40,528 nt of DNA from DATGKK01 sp035294725 (GCA_035294725.1 DATGKK010000124.1:1-40528), one strand, 5' to 3'. Shown: positions 24,077 through 33,934, counted from the first letter of the stretch. The notes: generated from the letters alone by a model not told the origin. Numbers and translations are program-made.

Positions 24077-25144
24077 TCAACGAGGAGCTGAGGCCACTGG
24101 CAGGTCCAGCCAGCCCGTGCGGACCCGCCAGTGGCGCCCGGCCCGAAGGTGCGCAACGACTGCCCGCTCGAGCGTGGTGCGCTGCGCGAGGCGGTCGAGA
24201 GGATGGTCGGCCGCCACCCTGAACACGAACTCGAGGATGCTCGCGTCCCCGTCGAAGAAGCCGGGGAGGAGCTCGAAGCGACGCTGGAACATGACGATGT
24301 TGGACGTCTCGGGAAGGTAGTCGGCGAGCTGGTCGTCGAGGAGCCAGGAGACACAGGTCGCCACTCGACGCTGCCCGACGGGGTAGTGGCGCCCGAAGTA
24401 CTCCGCGGCGCGCTCGAGTGAGGCCTCCACCGCCGCGTGATCGAGCGGCGCTCCCTCGGGGATGTGGATCCCGAGGCAGGGGTCGCCCGGGCGGAAGCCA
24501 GGGCCCATCTCGGCGGCGACCTCAGGCGGGTACCAGGGCGGAGCCTGGTCGCTCACCTGCAGGGTGAGCCGGTTGAACTGGAGGCGGCCGAGGTCGGTGA
24601 GCTCGGCCCGCAGCGCCAAGGTGACCCACCAGGCCGCCTCGATGCCCGTGCAGCCGTGCACTCTCCGGTGGATCGCCATGTGGCGGGCGACGTCGGCGAG
24701 CGACTCGATCGCGGTCGCCTCGGGCTCGCCTCGGGCCGCCCGCCAGGCCAGCGTGAAGGGCATCGTGGCGAGGGCGACGTGGATGAAATGGCAGCGCAGC
24801 GCCACCGGATGCCGCTCGCCCTCGAACGAGGGCCAGACGCCTCGCCTCGCGTCGGGATCCCCCATCGCGGCCACGAGGCGATGGACCTCGCGCTCGAGGC
24901 ACCACCAGCTCTCGTCGCCGGGGTGGGGAAGGGTGGCGAGCACGTCGGCGGCGTCGGCCTCCGGCACCCCGAGGAGGGCGAGCCGCTCGGCGGCGACCGC
25001 CTCGGTGAGCGGCTCGGGCGCCAGCTCCGGCGGAGGGGGGCCGACCGCCTCGAGCTCAGCGAGCCACAAGTGGGCGAACGTCCCCGGCCGGATCCCGAGG
25101 CGATCGGCGACCTGCTCGGCGCCGGGCCCGAGCGAGGCGCTCAC
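24077..25144 (-). CDS. GNAT-like acyltransferase-domain protein (NAT_N / GNAT_C type)
   Basis: 355 residues. It resembles a little-studied actinobacterial family annotated as acyltransferase domain-containing protein: a helical N-terminal domain with FAHLWLAELEAVG, then a GNAT-like C-terminal fold with VALRCHFIHVALATMPFTLAW, LQFNRLTLQV, DPCLGIHIPEGAPL, AAEYFGRHYP and TCVSWLLDDQLADYLP. The family assignment is from memory of these motifs. The GTG start overlaps the hexosaminidase stop as GTGA, so its translation is coupled to that gene. A role in acylating a sugar or glycan fragment released by the hexosaminidase is possible. Acyl donor and acceptor are unknown. It is convergent with the debranching-enzyme gene, 41 bases apart. 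Confidence 0.78.
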   Translation of the reverse strand: MSASLGPGAEQVADRLGIRPGTFAHLWLAELEAVGPPPPELAPEPLTEAVAAERLALLGVPEADAADVLATLPHPGDESWWCLEREVHRLVAAMGDPDARRGVWPSFEGERHPVALRCHFIHVALATMPFTLAWRAARGEPEATAIESLADVARHMAIHRRVHGCTGIEAAWWVTLALRAELTDLGRLQFNRLTLQVSDQAPPWYPPEVAAEMGPGFRPGDPCLGIHIPEGAPLDHAAVEASLERAAEYFGRHYPVGQRRVATCVSWLLDDQLADYLPETSNIVMFQRRFELLPGFFDGDASILEFVFRVAADHPLDRLAQRTTLERAVVAHLRAGRHWRVRTGWLDLPVASAPR

Positions 25145-26811
25145 GGGGCCGGGGCCGCTTCGGCCCCCTGCCAGACCCTCGACTGGCCCGGCGTCGGCCC
25201 GGAGAGCGGGCGGTAGTTCACCCCCATGGCGCGAAGCCGCCCGAGGTGGGCGGCGAGCCGGGCCTCGAACTCGGCGAAGTCGCGCTCGGGTGGCGACCAC
25301 GCCACCTCGGCCGAGGCGCACAGCCTCGGGAAGTAGAGGTACTCGGCGTGCTCGGGAGTCGAGACGTACTCGGTCCACAGCTGCGCCTGGAGGCCGAGCA
25401 CGTGGTGGCGGTGCTCGGCGGGGATCGATGCGACCGGGTCGTAGGAGTAGACGCGCTCGAGGCTCGTCGCGGCGAGGATCGCGACCGGCTCGGCCGGGCT
25501 GTCCTCGTAGGCCCAGTCGAAGTAGAGCCACTGCTGGGGGGCCATCACCACGTCGTGGCCGGCGGCCGCGGCGGCGATCCCGCCCTCCTCTCCCCGCCAG
25601 GACATGACGACCGCGTCCTCGGGGGCGCCGGCATCGAGGATCTCGTCCCAGCCGACGAGGGTGCGCCCGAGGCGGCGGAGGTGCCCGGCGATCCTCGCGG
25701 TGAACCACCCCTGGAGCTCCGCCGGCGAGCTCATCGAGTGCTCCGCCATGAGCTGCGCCGCACGCCGGTTCTCTGGAGCCTCCCACTCCTTGGTCGGGCA
25801 CTCGTCGCCGCCGATGTGGAGGTGGGTCCCGGGGAAGATCCCGGCCACCTCGGTCAGCACCTCCTCGCAGAACCTCACCGTCTCCTCCTCGAGGTTGAGC
25901 ACGTGCGAGGAGATCCCCCAGCGGGTGCGCACCTCGAGCGGCCTGCGGCCGTTGCCGAGCTCGGGGTAGGCGGCGATCGCGGCCGCCATGTGGCCCGGCA
26001 TGTCGATCTCGGGCAGCACGGTGACATGCCGCTCGGCGGCGTAGGCGACGAGCTCCTCGAGGTCCTCGCGCTGGTAGAAGCCCCCGTGCGGCCGGCCGTC
26101 GCCCTGGGGCGGCTCGCTCCAGTGGTTGAGTGGGGACTCCCGCCGCCACGCGCCGACCTCGATGAGGCGGGGGTAGGCCGGCACCGGCACCCGCCAGCCC
26201 TGATCGTCGGTCAGGTGAAGGTGGAGGACATTGAGCTTGTGCACAGCGGCGAGGTCGACGAGCCGGAGGAGGAAGGGCAGCGGCATGAAGTGCCGCGCCA
26301 CGTCGAGGTGGACGCCCCGCCAGCGACAGCGCGGCCCGTCCTCCACGACGGCCTCCGGCACGTCGATCGGAGGACACGGGTCCGGCGGCAGCGCAGCGGA
26401 GCGGTAGAGCGCGTCAGGAAGGAGCTGGCGCAGTGTCTGGAGGGCGTAGAACGCCCCCGCGGGGGCTCCGGCCGTGACCCGCACCCGGCCTCCGCCGACC
26501 TCGAGGCGGTAGGTCTCCTCGACGCCGCCGAGGGCGCTCGGCCCGCACCCGGGGACGGCGACCTCGCCCGCCCGCAGCTCGATGGTGGCGGCCCCGCCCG
26601 GAACGAGCGCGGAGGTCTCGAGGCCGACCTGCCAGCCGGTGGCGGCCTCGAGCTGGCGGCGGAACCAGCGGGCGACGGGCTCGAAGCCGGCGCCAGGCTC
26701 GCAGCCAAGGGCGAGCCCATCCGCGAGCCTCGCCCCTACGCCCGACCCCCAGGACACCGAGCGCGGGCGGGGGAGGAGGGCCGGGTGCGTCACGTGGTCC
26801 GAAGGCGGCAT
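25141..26811 (-). CDS. GH20 beta-N-acetylhexosaminidase
   Basis: Removes terminal beta-linked GlcNAc or GalNAc by substrate-assisted catalysis. The 556-residue product has the N-terminal GH20b domain followed by the TIM barrel: RCRWRGVHLDVARHFMP, VLHLHLTDDQGWRVPV, TVLPEIDMPGHMAAAIAAYP, the catalytic Asp336-Glu337 in HIGGDECPTKEW, LVGWDEIL, VVMSWRGEEGG and the Trp-rich end. No signal peptide is evident, which suggests an intracellular enzyme acting on imported chitobiose or cell-wall fragments. The ATG is directly preceded by GAGGAG with no spacer, so a GTG 18 bases downstream is a possible alternative start. NagA, encoded on the other strand about 6 kb away, could act on the product after phosphorylation. 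Confidence 0.93.
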   Translation of the reverse strand: MPPSDHVTHPALLPRPRSVSWGSGVGARLADGLALGCEPGAGFEPVARWFRRQLEAATGWQVGLETSALVPGGAATIELRAGEVAVPGCGPSALGGVEETYRLEVGGGRVRVTAGAPAGAFYALQTLRQLLPDALYRSAALPPDPCPPIDVPEAVVEDGPRCRWRGVHLDVARHFMPLPFLLRLVDLAAVHKLNVLHLHLTDDQGWRVPVPAYPRLIEVGAWRRESPLNHWSEPPQGDGRPHGGFYQREDLEELVAYAAERHVTVLPEIDMPGHMAAAIAAYPELGNGRRPLEVRTRWGISSHVLNLEEETVRFCEEVLTEVAGIFPGTHLHIGGDECPTKEWEAPENRRAAQLMAEHSMSSPAELQGWFTARIAGHLRRLGRTLVGWDEILDAGAPEDAVVMSWRGEEGGIAAAAAGHDVVMAPQQWLYFDWAYEDSPAEPVAILAATSLERVYSYDPVASIPAEHRHHVLGLQAQLWTEYVSTPEHAEYLYFPRLCASAEVAWSPPERDFAEFEARLAAHLGRLRAMGVNYRPLSGPTPGQSRVWQGAEAAPAP

Positions 26812-26896
26812 CTCCTCACGTTGGCACACTCGAGGGCTCGAGGGGCCGGACCGGCGGCCGGCCCGAGCGGCCACGGGACGGCCCGCGGCGCCCGAC

Positions 26897-26902
26897 TAAC
26901 CT
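26897..26902 (+). promoter_or_regulatory. -10 element of a leaderless promoter (glyS)
   Basis: TAACCT lies 6 bases before the glyS ATG at 26909 with no ribosome-binding site between. Confidence 0.5.
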
Positions 26903-26908
26903 TCGCCC

Positions 26909-28288
26909 ATGACGAGCCAGGCCTCTGCGTCCGCGCCCGCACCCGAGCCGCAGACCGAGCAGGGCGGCGAGGCAGAGCCGAATCCCGAGCTGTTCGACGC
27001 CATCGTCAACCTCTGCAAGCGGCGGGGGTTCGTCTTCCCCTCTGCCGAGATCTACGGCGGGATGCGCTCAACCTACGACTGGGGGCCGCTCGGCGCCTTG
27101 CTGCTGCGCAACGTGAGGGAGGCGTGGTGGCGGGCGACCGTGCAAGAGCGCGACGACGTCGTCGCCATCGACGCCGCCATCCTCACGAACCCGAAGGTCT
27201 GGGAGGCCTCCGGCCACCTCGCCACCTTCGCCGACCCGATGGTCGACTGCCGCAACTGCAAGGAGCGGTGGCGGGCCGACCACATCGGCGACACCTGCCC
27301 GAAGTGCGGCTCCCACGACCTCACCGAGGCCCGCCCGTTCAACCTCATGTTCAAGACCTTCGTCGGCCCGGTCGAGGAGGAGGCCGCGATCGCCTACCTC
27401 CGGCCCGAGACGGCCCAGGGCATGTTCGTGAACTTCCTCAACGTCCTCCAGACGACCCGCAAGCGGCCGCCGTTCGGGATCGCCCAGATCGGGCGGTCGT
27501 TCCGCAACGAGATCACGCCCGGGAACTTCGTGTTCCGGACAAGAGAGTTCGACCAGATGGAGCTCGAGTTCTTCGTGCCGCCGGCCGAGGCGGCGGGGTG
27601 GTTCGAGTACTGGTGCGACGAGCGGCTCGCCTGGCACCGGCGCTACGGGATCCCCGACCGCCTCCTCAGGCTCCGCCAGCACGAGACCGAGGAGCTCTCC
27701 CACTACTCCGCCGCCACGGCCGACATCGAGTTCCTCTTCCCGTGGGGCTGGGGCGAGCTCATGGGCATCGCCAACCGCACCGACTACGACCTCACGGCGC
27801 ACTCGCAGCACTCCGGCCAGCGCCTCGAGTACTTCGATCAGTCGACCGGCGAGCGCTACGTGCCCTACGTGATCGAGCCCGCCCAGGGGCTGACCCGCAC
27901 GGCGATGGCCTTCCTTCTCGCCGCCTACGACGAGGACGTCGTCGCCGGCGAGCGCCGGACGGTGCTGCGCCTCCACCCGCTCATCGCTCCCTACCAGGTC
28001 GCCGTGCTGCCCCTCTCGAAGAAGGAGACGCTGACACCGCTCGCACGCGAGGTGCTGCACCGGCTCCAGCGGCACTGGATGTGCGACTACGACGAGACGC
28101 AGGCGATCGGGCGGCGCTACCGCCGCCAGGACGAGATCGGGACGCCGTACTGCGTCACGATCGACTTCGACTCGCTCGACGACGATCAGGCCACGGTGCG
28201 GGAGCGGGACTCGACCGCGCAGGTCCGGGTGCCGATCGCCGACCTCGTGAAGGTGCTCTCCGAACGGCTGGCCGACCCCGGGGCCTGA
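26909..28288 (+). CDS. glyS: Glycyl-tRNA synthetase (dimeric, class II)
   Basis: Charges tRNA-Gly with glycine. The 459-residue product is the single-polypeptide homodimeric form typical of Actinobacteria, not the alpha/beta two-gene type. The N-terminal part has KRRGFVFPSAEIYGGMRSTY and a zinc-binding insertion CRNCKERW...CPKCG. Class II motif 2 is GRSFRNEITPGNFVFRTREF, and motif 3 is near IEPAQGLTRTAMAFLLAAY. The anticodon-binding domain follows with HPLIAPYQVAVLPL and PYCVTIDFDS. The first 30 residues are low-complexity. The ATG at 26909 is supported by the leaderless promoter. It is a monocistronic housekeeping gene divergent from the GH20 gene. Confidence 0.97.
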   Translation: MTSQASASAPAPEPQTEQGGEAEPNPELFDAIVNLCKRRGFVFPSAEIYGGMRSTYDWGPLGALLLRNVREAWWRATVQERDDVVAIDAAILTNPKVWEASGHLATFADPMVDCRNCKERWRADHIGDTCPKCGSHDLTEARPFNLMFKTFVGPVEEEAAIAYLRPETAQGMFVNFLNVLQTTRKRPPFGIAQIGRSFRNEITPGNFVFRTREFDQMELEFFVPPAEAAGWFEYWCDERLAWHRRYGIPDRLLRLRQHETEELSHYSAATADIEFLFPWGWGELMGIANRTDYDLTAHSQHSGQRLEYFDQSTGERYVPYVIEPAQGLTRTAMAFLLAAYDEDVVAGERRTVLRLHPLIAPYQVAVLPLSKKETLTPLAREVLHRLQRHWMCDYDETQAIGRRYRRQDEIGTPYCVTIDFDSLDDDQATVRERDSTAQVRVPIADLVKVLSERLADPGA

Positions 28289-28323
28289 CCTGGAGACGGC
28301 GCGGCGCCGGGATCGCCCAGGCG

Positions 28324-28350
28324 TTGGCGAACTGGGGTGGTCGTTAGCAT
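28324..28350 (+). promoter_or_regulatory. Candidate promoter for ppdK with separate ribosome-binding site
   Basis: TTGGCG (28324-28329) and TAGCAT (28345-28350) are spaced 15 bases apart, slightly short. A GGAGGAG lies at 28369-28375 before the ATG at 28383. Unlike most promoters in this window it leaves room for a normal leader. Confidence 0.4.
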
Positions 28351-28382
28351 CGGCCGGGTTCGGATCGCGGAGGAGAGCACTG

Positions 28383-31019
28383 ATGTCCTACGTCTACGAC
28401 TTCGACCACTCGCACCCACGGCCGCCGATGGAGATGAAGGATCTCCTCGGGGGCAAGGGGGCCAACCTGGCGGAGATGACGTCGGTGCTCGGTCTCCCGG
28501 TGCCCCACGGCTTCACGATCTCGACGGATGCCTGCCGGGCCTACATCGAGCGGGGATGGCCGGACGGGCTCTCCGGCGAGGTGGCCGAGCACCTCGAGCG
28601 GCTCGAGCAGAGCATGGGCCGCCGGCTCGGTGACCCTTCGGATCCCCTCCTCGTCTCCGTGCGCTCGGGGGCCAAGTTCTCCATGCCCGGGATGATGGAC
28701 ACGGTGCTCAACCTCGGCCTCAACGACGAGTCGGTCGAGGGCCTCGCGCGCCAGACGAGCGACGAGCGCTTCGCCTTCGACTCCTACCGGCGCTTCGTGC
28801 AGATGTACGGGCGGATCGTGCTCGGCATCTCCGGCGAGGTGCTCGACGAGCCGCTCGAGCGGGCCAAGGAGGCCGCAGGCGCCCGCACCGATGCCGAGCT
28901 CCCGGCCGACACGCTGCGAAAGCTCGTCGAGGAGCTGAAGCAGACCGTCGAGCGAGCGACCGGCCACCCGTTCCCCGAGCGTCCCGAGGACCAGCTCCGG
29001 GGCGCCATCGAAGCCGTCTTCGGCTCGTGGAACGGGGCGAGGGCGATCGCCTACCGGGTCCGCGAGCGCATCCCGCACGACCTCGGCACCGCCGTCAACG
29101 TCCAGGCGATGGTCTTCGGCAACCGGGACGACAACTCGGGCACCGGGGTCGGTTTCACCCGCGACCCGGCCACAGGGGCCCAGGGCGCCTACGGCGACTT
29201 CCTCGTGAACGCCCAGGGGGAGGACGTCGTCGCCGGCATCCGCAACACCGAGCCGCTCTCCGCGCTCGAGCACCGGTTCCCCCAGATCTACGCCGACCTC
29301 ATGGACATCTTCGCCCGCCTCGAGGCGCACTACCGCGACATGTGCGACACGGAGTTCACCATCGAGCAGGGCAAGCTCTGGATGCTGCAGACTCGCGTCG
29401 GCAAGCGGACAGGGCGGGCAGCGCTCCGGATGGCGGTCGACATGGTGGACGACCCGGTCATCCGCCTCACGCGCTCCGAGGCGGTGCAGCGCATCACGGC
29501 CGAGCACATCGACCAGGTGCTCCACCCCCAGTTCGCAGAGAGCTCGGTCGTGCCGCTCACCAAGGGACTCGGCGCCTCACCGGGCGCCGCCGTCGGAGCG
29601 GTCGTGTTCTCCGCCGACGACGCCGCCGCCAAGGCGGCCGCCGGCACGAAGGTGATCCTCGTGCGCAACGAGACGAGCCCCGAGGACGTGCACGGCATGC
29701 TGGCCGCCGAGGGGATCCTCACCGCACGGGGCGGCCTCGTCTCGCACGCCGCCGTCGTGGCCCGGGGCTGGGGCAAGCCTGCCGTCGTCGGTGCGGAGCA
29801 GGTGCGGATCGACACCGCCGCCCGCACCTTCTCGGCGGGCGGCACGACGGTCGCCGAAGGCGACGTCATCTCGATCGACGGCTCGACCGGCGTCGTCGTC
29901 GCCGGTCCCGTCGAGCTCACGGCCGCCGAGCCGCCCGAGGAGCTCGAGCGCATCCTCGCCTGGGCGGACGAGATCCGGGGCACCCGCCTTGGCGTGCGAG
30001 CGAACGCCGACAACGGGCCCGACGCCGCCAACGCGCGCCGCCTCGGCGCCGAGGGGATCGGGCTGTGCCGGACCGAGCACATGTTCCTCGGGGACGACCG
30101 GCTCCCGATCGTGCGCCGCATGATCCTCGCCGAGGGCTCCGAGGAGGAGGCGGCCGCGCTCGAGCAGCTCCGGGTGGCCCAGAAGGCCGACTTCCTCGAG
30201 ATCCTGGAGGCGATGGACGGCCTTCCCGTCGTCGTGCGGCTCCTCGATCCCCCGTTGCACGAGTTCCTCCCCGACGTGGAGAGCCTCCTCGTGAAAGAGG
30301 CGAGAGAGGGGCTCACGCCCGAGGAGCAGCGGCTCCTCGCCGCTGCCCGGGCGTGGCGGGAGGCCAACCCGATGCTCGGCACGCGCGGGGTGAGGCTCGG
30401 GGTGCTGAAGCCAGGCCTGTACGGCATGCAGGTGCGGGCCCTCATGGAGGCGGCACTCGAGCGGGCACGGGCCGGCGGCCGTCCCGTCGTCGAGGTGATG
30501 ATCCCCCTCACGGTGTCCCGTGAGGAGCTCGCCCTCGCCCGCTCGTGGGTCGAGGAGGCCATCGAGGCGGCCGGAGCCGGCGACGCCGCCGGGAGCATCG
30601 AGGTGGCGATCGGCACGATGATCGAGACCCCGCGGGCCGCCCTCGTCGCGGGCGAGATCGCGGAGGTGGCCGACTTCTTCTCCTTCGGCACGAACGACCT
30701 CACGCAGATGACCTTCGGCTTCAGCAGGGACGACGTCGAGGGCCGGATGATGAACGCCTACCTCGAACAGGGCCTCCTCGCGGCGAACCCGTTCGAGACC
30801 GTCGACGCTCGCGGAGTCGGCGAGCTCGTGCGCATGGCCGTGGCGGCGGGCCGCGAGGCCCGCCCGGATCTCAAGTGCGGCATCTGCGGCGAGCACGGCG
30901 GCGATCCCGCCTCGATCGACGTGTTCTACCGGGCCGGCCTCGACTACGTGAGCTGCTCGCCCTTCCGGGTCCCGATCGCCCGCCTGGCCGCGGCCCAGTC
31001 CGTGCTGGCTGCGCAGTGA
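28383..31019 (+). CDS. ppdK: Pyruvate, phosphate dikinase
   Basis: Interconverts pyruvate + ATP + Pi with phosphoenolpyruvate + AMP + PPi; works in gluconeogenesis or PPi-linked glycolysis. The 878-residue length is typical. The nucleotide-binding domain starts at DLLGGKGANLAEMTSVLGLP, with SVRSGAKFSMPGMMDTVLN. The phosphohistidine domain has the swivelling His455 in GGLVSHAAVVARGWGKP. The PEP/pyruvate TIM barrel carries CRTEHMFL, MIETPRAALVA, FFSFGTNDLTQMTFGFSRDD and KCGICGEHGGDP with the catalytic cysteine (Cys835 of the Cys832/Cys835 pair). The ATG has a good GGAGGAG ribosome-binding site. A strong hairpin lies 5 bases after the stop. No PpdK regulatory-protein gene is next to it. Confidence 0.97.
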   Translation: MSYVYDFDHSHPRPPMEMKDLLGGKGANLAEMTSVLGLPVPHGFTISTDACRAYIERGWPDGLSGEVAEHLERLEQSMGRRLGDPSDPLLVSVRSGAKFSMPGMMDTVLNLGLNDESVEGLARQTSDERFAFDSYRRFVQMYGRIVLGISGEVLDEPLERAKEAAGARTDAELPADTLRKLVEELKQTVERATGHPFPERPEDQLRGAIEAVFGSWNGARAIAYRVRERIPHDLGTAVNVQAMVFGNRDDNSGTGVGFTRDPATGAQGAYGDFLVNAQGEDVVAGIRNTEPLSALEHRFPQIYADLMDIFARLEAHYRDMCDTEFTIEQGKLWMLQTRVGKRTGRAALRMAVDMVDDPVIRLTRSEAVQRITAEHIDQVLHPQFAESSVVPLTKGLGASPGAAVGAVVFSADDAAAKAAAGTKVILVRNETSPEDVHGMLAAEGILTARGGLVSHAAVVARGWGKPAVVGAEQVRIDTAARTFSAGGTTVAEGDVISIDGSTGVVVAGPVELTAAEPPEELERILAWADEIRGTRLGVRANADNGPDAANARRLGAEGIGLCRTEHMFLGDDRLPIVRRMILAEGSEEEAAALEQLRVAQKADFLEILEAMDGLPVVVRLLDPPLHEFLPDVESLLVKEAREGLTPEEQRLLAAARAWREANPMLGTRGVRLGVLKPGLYGMQVRALMEAALERARAGGRPVVEVMIPLTVSREELALARSWVEEAIEAAGAGDAAGSIEVAIGTMIETPRAALVAGEIAEVADFFSFGTNDLTQMTFGFSRDDVEGRMMNAYLEQGLLAANPFETVDARGVGELVRMAVAAGREARPDLKCGICGEHGGDPASIDVFYRAGLDYVSCSPFRVPIARLAAAQSVLAAQ

Positions 31020-31023
31020 CCGG

Positions 31024-31050
31024 GAGCGCCGTGAAGCGACCTCGGCGCTC
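31024..31050 (+). terminator. Strong hairpin between ppdK and the luciferase-like gene
   Basis: GAGCGCCG (31024-31031) pairs perfectly with CGGCGCTC (31043-31050) around an 11-base loop. It starts 5 bases after the ppdK stop and ends 3 bases before the next gene's GTG. It may terminate ppdK transcription or mask the start of the downstream gene. Confidence 0.5.
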
Positions 31051-31053
31051 ACG

Positions 31054-31899
31054 GTGACGCTCTCGTTCGGGGTCTTCCTGCCCCCCTTCGGGGAGCTGGC
31101 GGAGCCGGACCGGCTCGTGGAGCTCGCCGGCGTCGCCGAGCGATCCGGGTGGGACGGGCTCTTTTTGTGGGACCACATCCTCGCCGCGCCCGGCATGGCC
31201 GTCGCCGACCCCTGGGTTGCGCTGAGCGCGGTCGCGGCGGCGACCGAGCGGCTCCGGCTCGGGACGATGGTGACCCCCCTTGCCAGACGGCGACCCTGGG
31301 TGGTCGCCCGCCAGGCGGCGACCCTCGACCGGCTCTCGCACGGACGCCTCGTCGTCGGAGTGGGGCTGGGCGACGACGGCTGGCGAGAGCTCAGCTCCTT
31401 TGGCGGGGAGGTCGTCGATCCGGCTCGGCGGGGACGGCTTCTTGACGAGTCGATCGAGGTACTGCGTCGATGCTGGTCCGGCGAGGCCGTCGACGTCGAG
31501 GGCGAGCTGCTGTCGGTGCACGCGGGCCCCTTCCTCCCCCAGCCCGTGCAGGACCCGCTGCCGGTGTGGGTCGCGTGCATCTGGCCCCGGACGGCTCCCC
31601 TCGCGAGAGCCGCCCGCCACCAGGGCTGCTTCCCGCTGTTGCCCCAGGGGAACCCACCGCTGTTCCCGGATCCCGGCGACGTGTCGGCCGTTCGGGAGGC
31701 GCTGGGTCGGCACGGAGCGGGGCCGCGTGTCGACATCGTCTGCCGGGGGGCGACGGGGCTCGTGCCGGAGGCCGACCGGGCGGCTCGGCTCGACGAGCTG
31801 GAGTCGGCCGGGATGACCTGGTGGCTCGACTCCTACGCTCCCGGCGAGCCCGCCCACGAAGTCGTCGCCTGCGTGAGGGCGGGACCACCACGGGCCTGA
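31054..31899 (+). CDS. LLM-class (luciferase-like) flavin-dependent oxidoreductase, probably F420-dependent
   Basis: 281-residue TIM-barrel oxidoreductase of the luciferase-like superfamily. It has the family start SFGVFLPPFGELAEPDRLVE, GWDGLFLWDHILA near 33-45, LRLGTMVTPLARRRPWVVAR near 67-86, the classic TLDRLSHGRLVVGVGLG, and a LDESIEVLRRCWSG segment. Actinobacterial members of this subgroup mostly use coenzyme F420, but some use FMN, and the sequence does not decide. The GTG start has no ribosome-binding site because a hairpin occupies that space. A start inside the gene would remove the first strand, so the GTG is kept. Substrate unknown. Together with the FrhB-like and PPOX proteins it suggests an F420-using organism. 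Confidence 0.85.
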   Translation: MTLSFGVFLPPFGELAEPDRLVELAGVAERSGWDGLFLWDHILAAPGMAVADPWVALSAVAAATERLRLGTMVTPLARRRPWVVARQAATLDRLSHGRLVVGVGLGDDGWRELSSFGGEVVDPARRGRLLDESIEVLRRCWSGEAVDVEGELLSVHAGPFLPQPVQDPLPVWVACIWPRTAPLARAARHQGCFPLLPQGNPPLFPDPGDVSAVREALGRHGAGPRVDIVCRGATGLVPEADRAARLDELESAGMTWWLDSYAPGEPAHEVVACVRAGPPRA

Positions 31900-31939
31900 G
31901 AGCGCCGCCGGCCCGGGCGCGGGCAGCCCGGCCCTGCGG

Positions 31940-31945
31940 TACCGT
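31940..31945 (+). promoter_or_regulatory. -10 element upstream of dnaG
   Basis: TACCGT ends 10 bases before the dnaG ATG, which would give a leader of only a few bases; no ribosome-binding site is seen. Confidence 0.35.
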
Positions 31946-31955
31946 CGACTGACCT

Positions 31956-33934
31956 ATGGCCATCCCCGACGAGGACGTCGCCGCCGTCCGGGCCGCGACG
32001 GACATCGTGGCGCTGATCGGCGAGTACACGCCGCTCAAGCGGGTGGGGGTCCGGTTCACGGGGCTCTGCCCGTTCCACTCCGAGAAGTCGCCCTCGTTCA
32101 GCGTCAACGCCACGGAGGGCCTCTACTACTGCTTCGGCTGCGGCGCCTCGGGCGATGCCATCACCTTCCTTCGCGCCATCGAGGGCTGCAGCTTCGTCGA
32201 GGCGGTCGAGCGGCTCGGCGCCCGGAGCGGAGTGCAGGTGCGCAACGACGCGGGCGACGCGGACCGGGCGGCGCGGGACAGGAAGAACGCCCTCTACCGG
32301 GCGATGGAGGAGGCCGTCGCCTTCTACCACGACCGCCTCCTCCACCACGACGACGCGGCGAGGGCCCGCCAGTACCTTCGCTCGAGGGGGCTCGACGGCG
32401 AGACCGTCCGCCAGTTCGCCCTCGGTTGGGCGCCCGAGGGCGGCAACCACCTCATCCGGGCGGCCCGGTCGAGTGCCTCCGCGCTCGCCGGTGCCGGGCT
32501 CGTCGTCCAGGGCAGCTACGGGCCGAGGGACGCCTTTCGCGGCCGGATCATCTTCCCGATCTACCAGCCTGACGGGAAGCCGGTCGCCCTCGGCGGCCGC
32601 CTCGTCCCCGGCGTCGGGAGCGGCGAGGGACCGAAGTACCGCAACTCGCCCGAGACGCCCATCTACCAGAAGCGCTCCACGCTCTATGGCCTCCACCTCT
32701 CGCGCCAGGCCATCGTGCAGACCGGCGAGGTCATCGTCTGCGAGGGCTACACCGACGTGATCGGGATGTTCCGCGTGGGCCTCGGGCGGGCCGTCGCCAC
32801 CTGCGGCACCTCGCTCACCGAAGAGCACTTCCGCCTCCTCGCCCGCTTCGGCCGGAGGATCGTCCTCGCCTTCGACGCCGACGGAGCCGGGCAGTCGGCC
32901 GCCGCCCGCTTCTACGAGTGGGAGCGGCGCCACGAGGTCGAGGTCGCCGTCGCCGACCTCCCAGAGGGCGAGGACCCGGGCGACCTGGCCACCTCCGACC
33001 CCGACCGGCTGCGGGAGGCCGTCCGGAATGCGAAGACCTACCTCCAGTTTCGCCTGGAGCGGGCGCTCGCCGCCGCCGACCTCCGCCACCCCGAAGGGCG
33101 GGCGAGAGCCGCCGAGACCGCGGTCGCCGTCGTCGCAGAGCACCCGAACGAGCTCGTGAGAGACCAGTACCTCATGCAGGTCGCGGACCAGACCCGCCTC
33201 GACCACGAGCAGCTCCGGCAGCGGCTCGAGGCCGCCCTCCGGGCGAAGAGAACCGGCAGCGGCGGGTCCAGCCCGAAGCCCGCCTCCACGAGCAGGCCTG
33301 GCGCTCGCGACGGACCCAGAGCCCCGGGCGGGGCTCGCGAGGCCGGCGCGACAGCGCCTGTTGCCGGTGAAGAGCCTCCCCCCTACGACGAACCGGGATG
33401 GGAGGGTCGCCCGGCCTCGGCGCGCCCCCGCCCGTCACCGAGCAAGCCGGCTCGCGCAACCCCAGGCGAGCGCGCGGGTAGGGACGCGCTCGCCCTCGCC
33501 ATCCACGATCCGCAGGCGATGGCCGGCCGGATCGCCGAGCCGCTGTTCACCGACCCCCTCCAGCGGGCCGCCTTCCGGGCCCTCGCCGGTGCCGACGACT
33601 TGCACGAGGCGATCGAGACCTCCGACGATGCCGTCTCGCGTCTCCTCGTCGAGCTCGCGAACACCGACCCCCCGGCCAGCCCCGATCAGGTCGTCGTCGC
33701 CCTCGTGCGAGCCCGAGCGACCGAAGCCGTGAGCGAGCTGCACGCGGAGGCGCGCCGGGCCCAGGCGAACGGGGACGAGGAGCGCGCGCTCCAAGCCGCT
33801 CGGCTCATCGCCTGGTGCAAAGCGGAGCTGGAGGTGTTCGGCAACGTCGGAGCGGGGGACCACCCCCCGCGGGCGGTGACGGAGGCGGCAGACCGGTTGC
33901 TAGCGTGGTTGTCCGGGGCTCAGGGGGAGACGAG

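Noticed and set aside
25246..28347. 1033-codon open frame on the plus strand
   Set aside because: It runs antisense to the GH20 gene and then out of frame through glyS. Composition is that of a shadow frame.
29577..31736. 719-codon open frame on the minus strand
   Set aside because: Antisense to ppdK and the luciferase-like gene, whose catalytic motifs are intact; no motif of its own.
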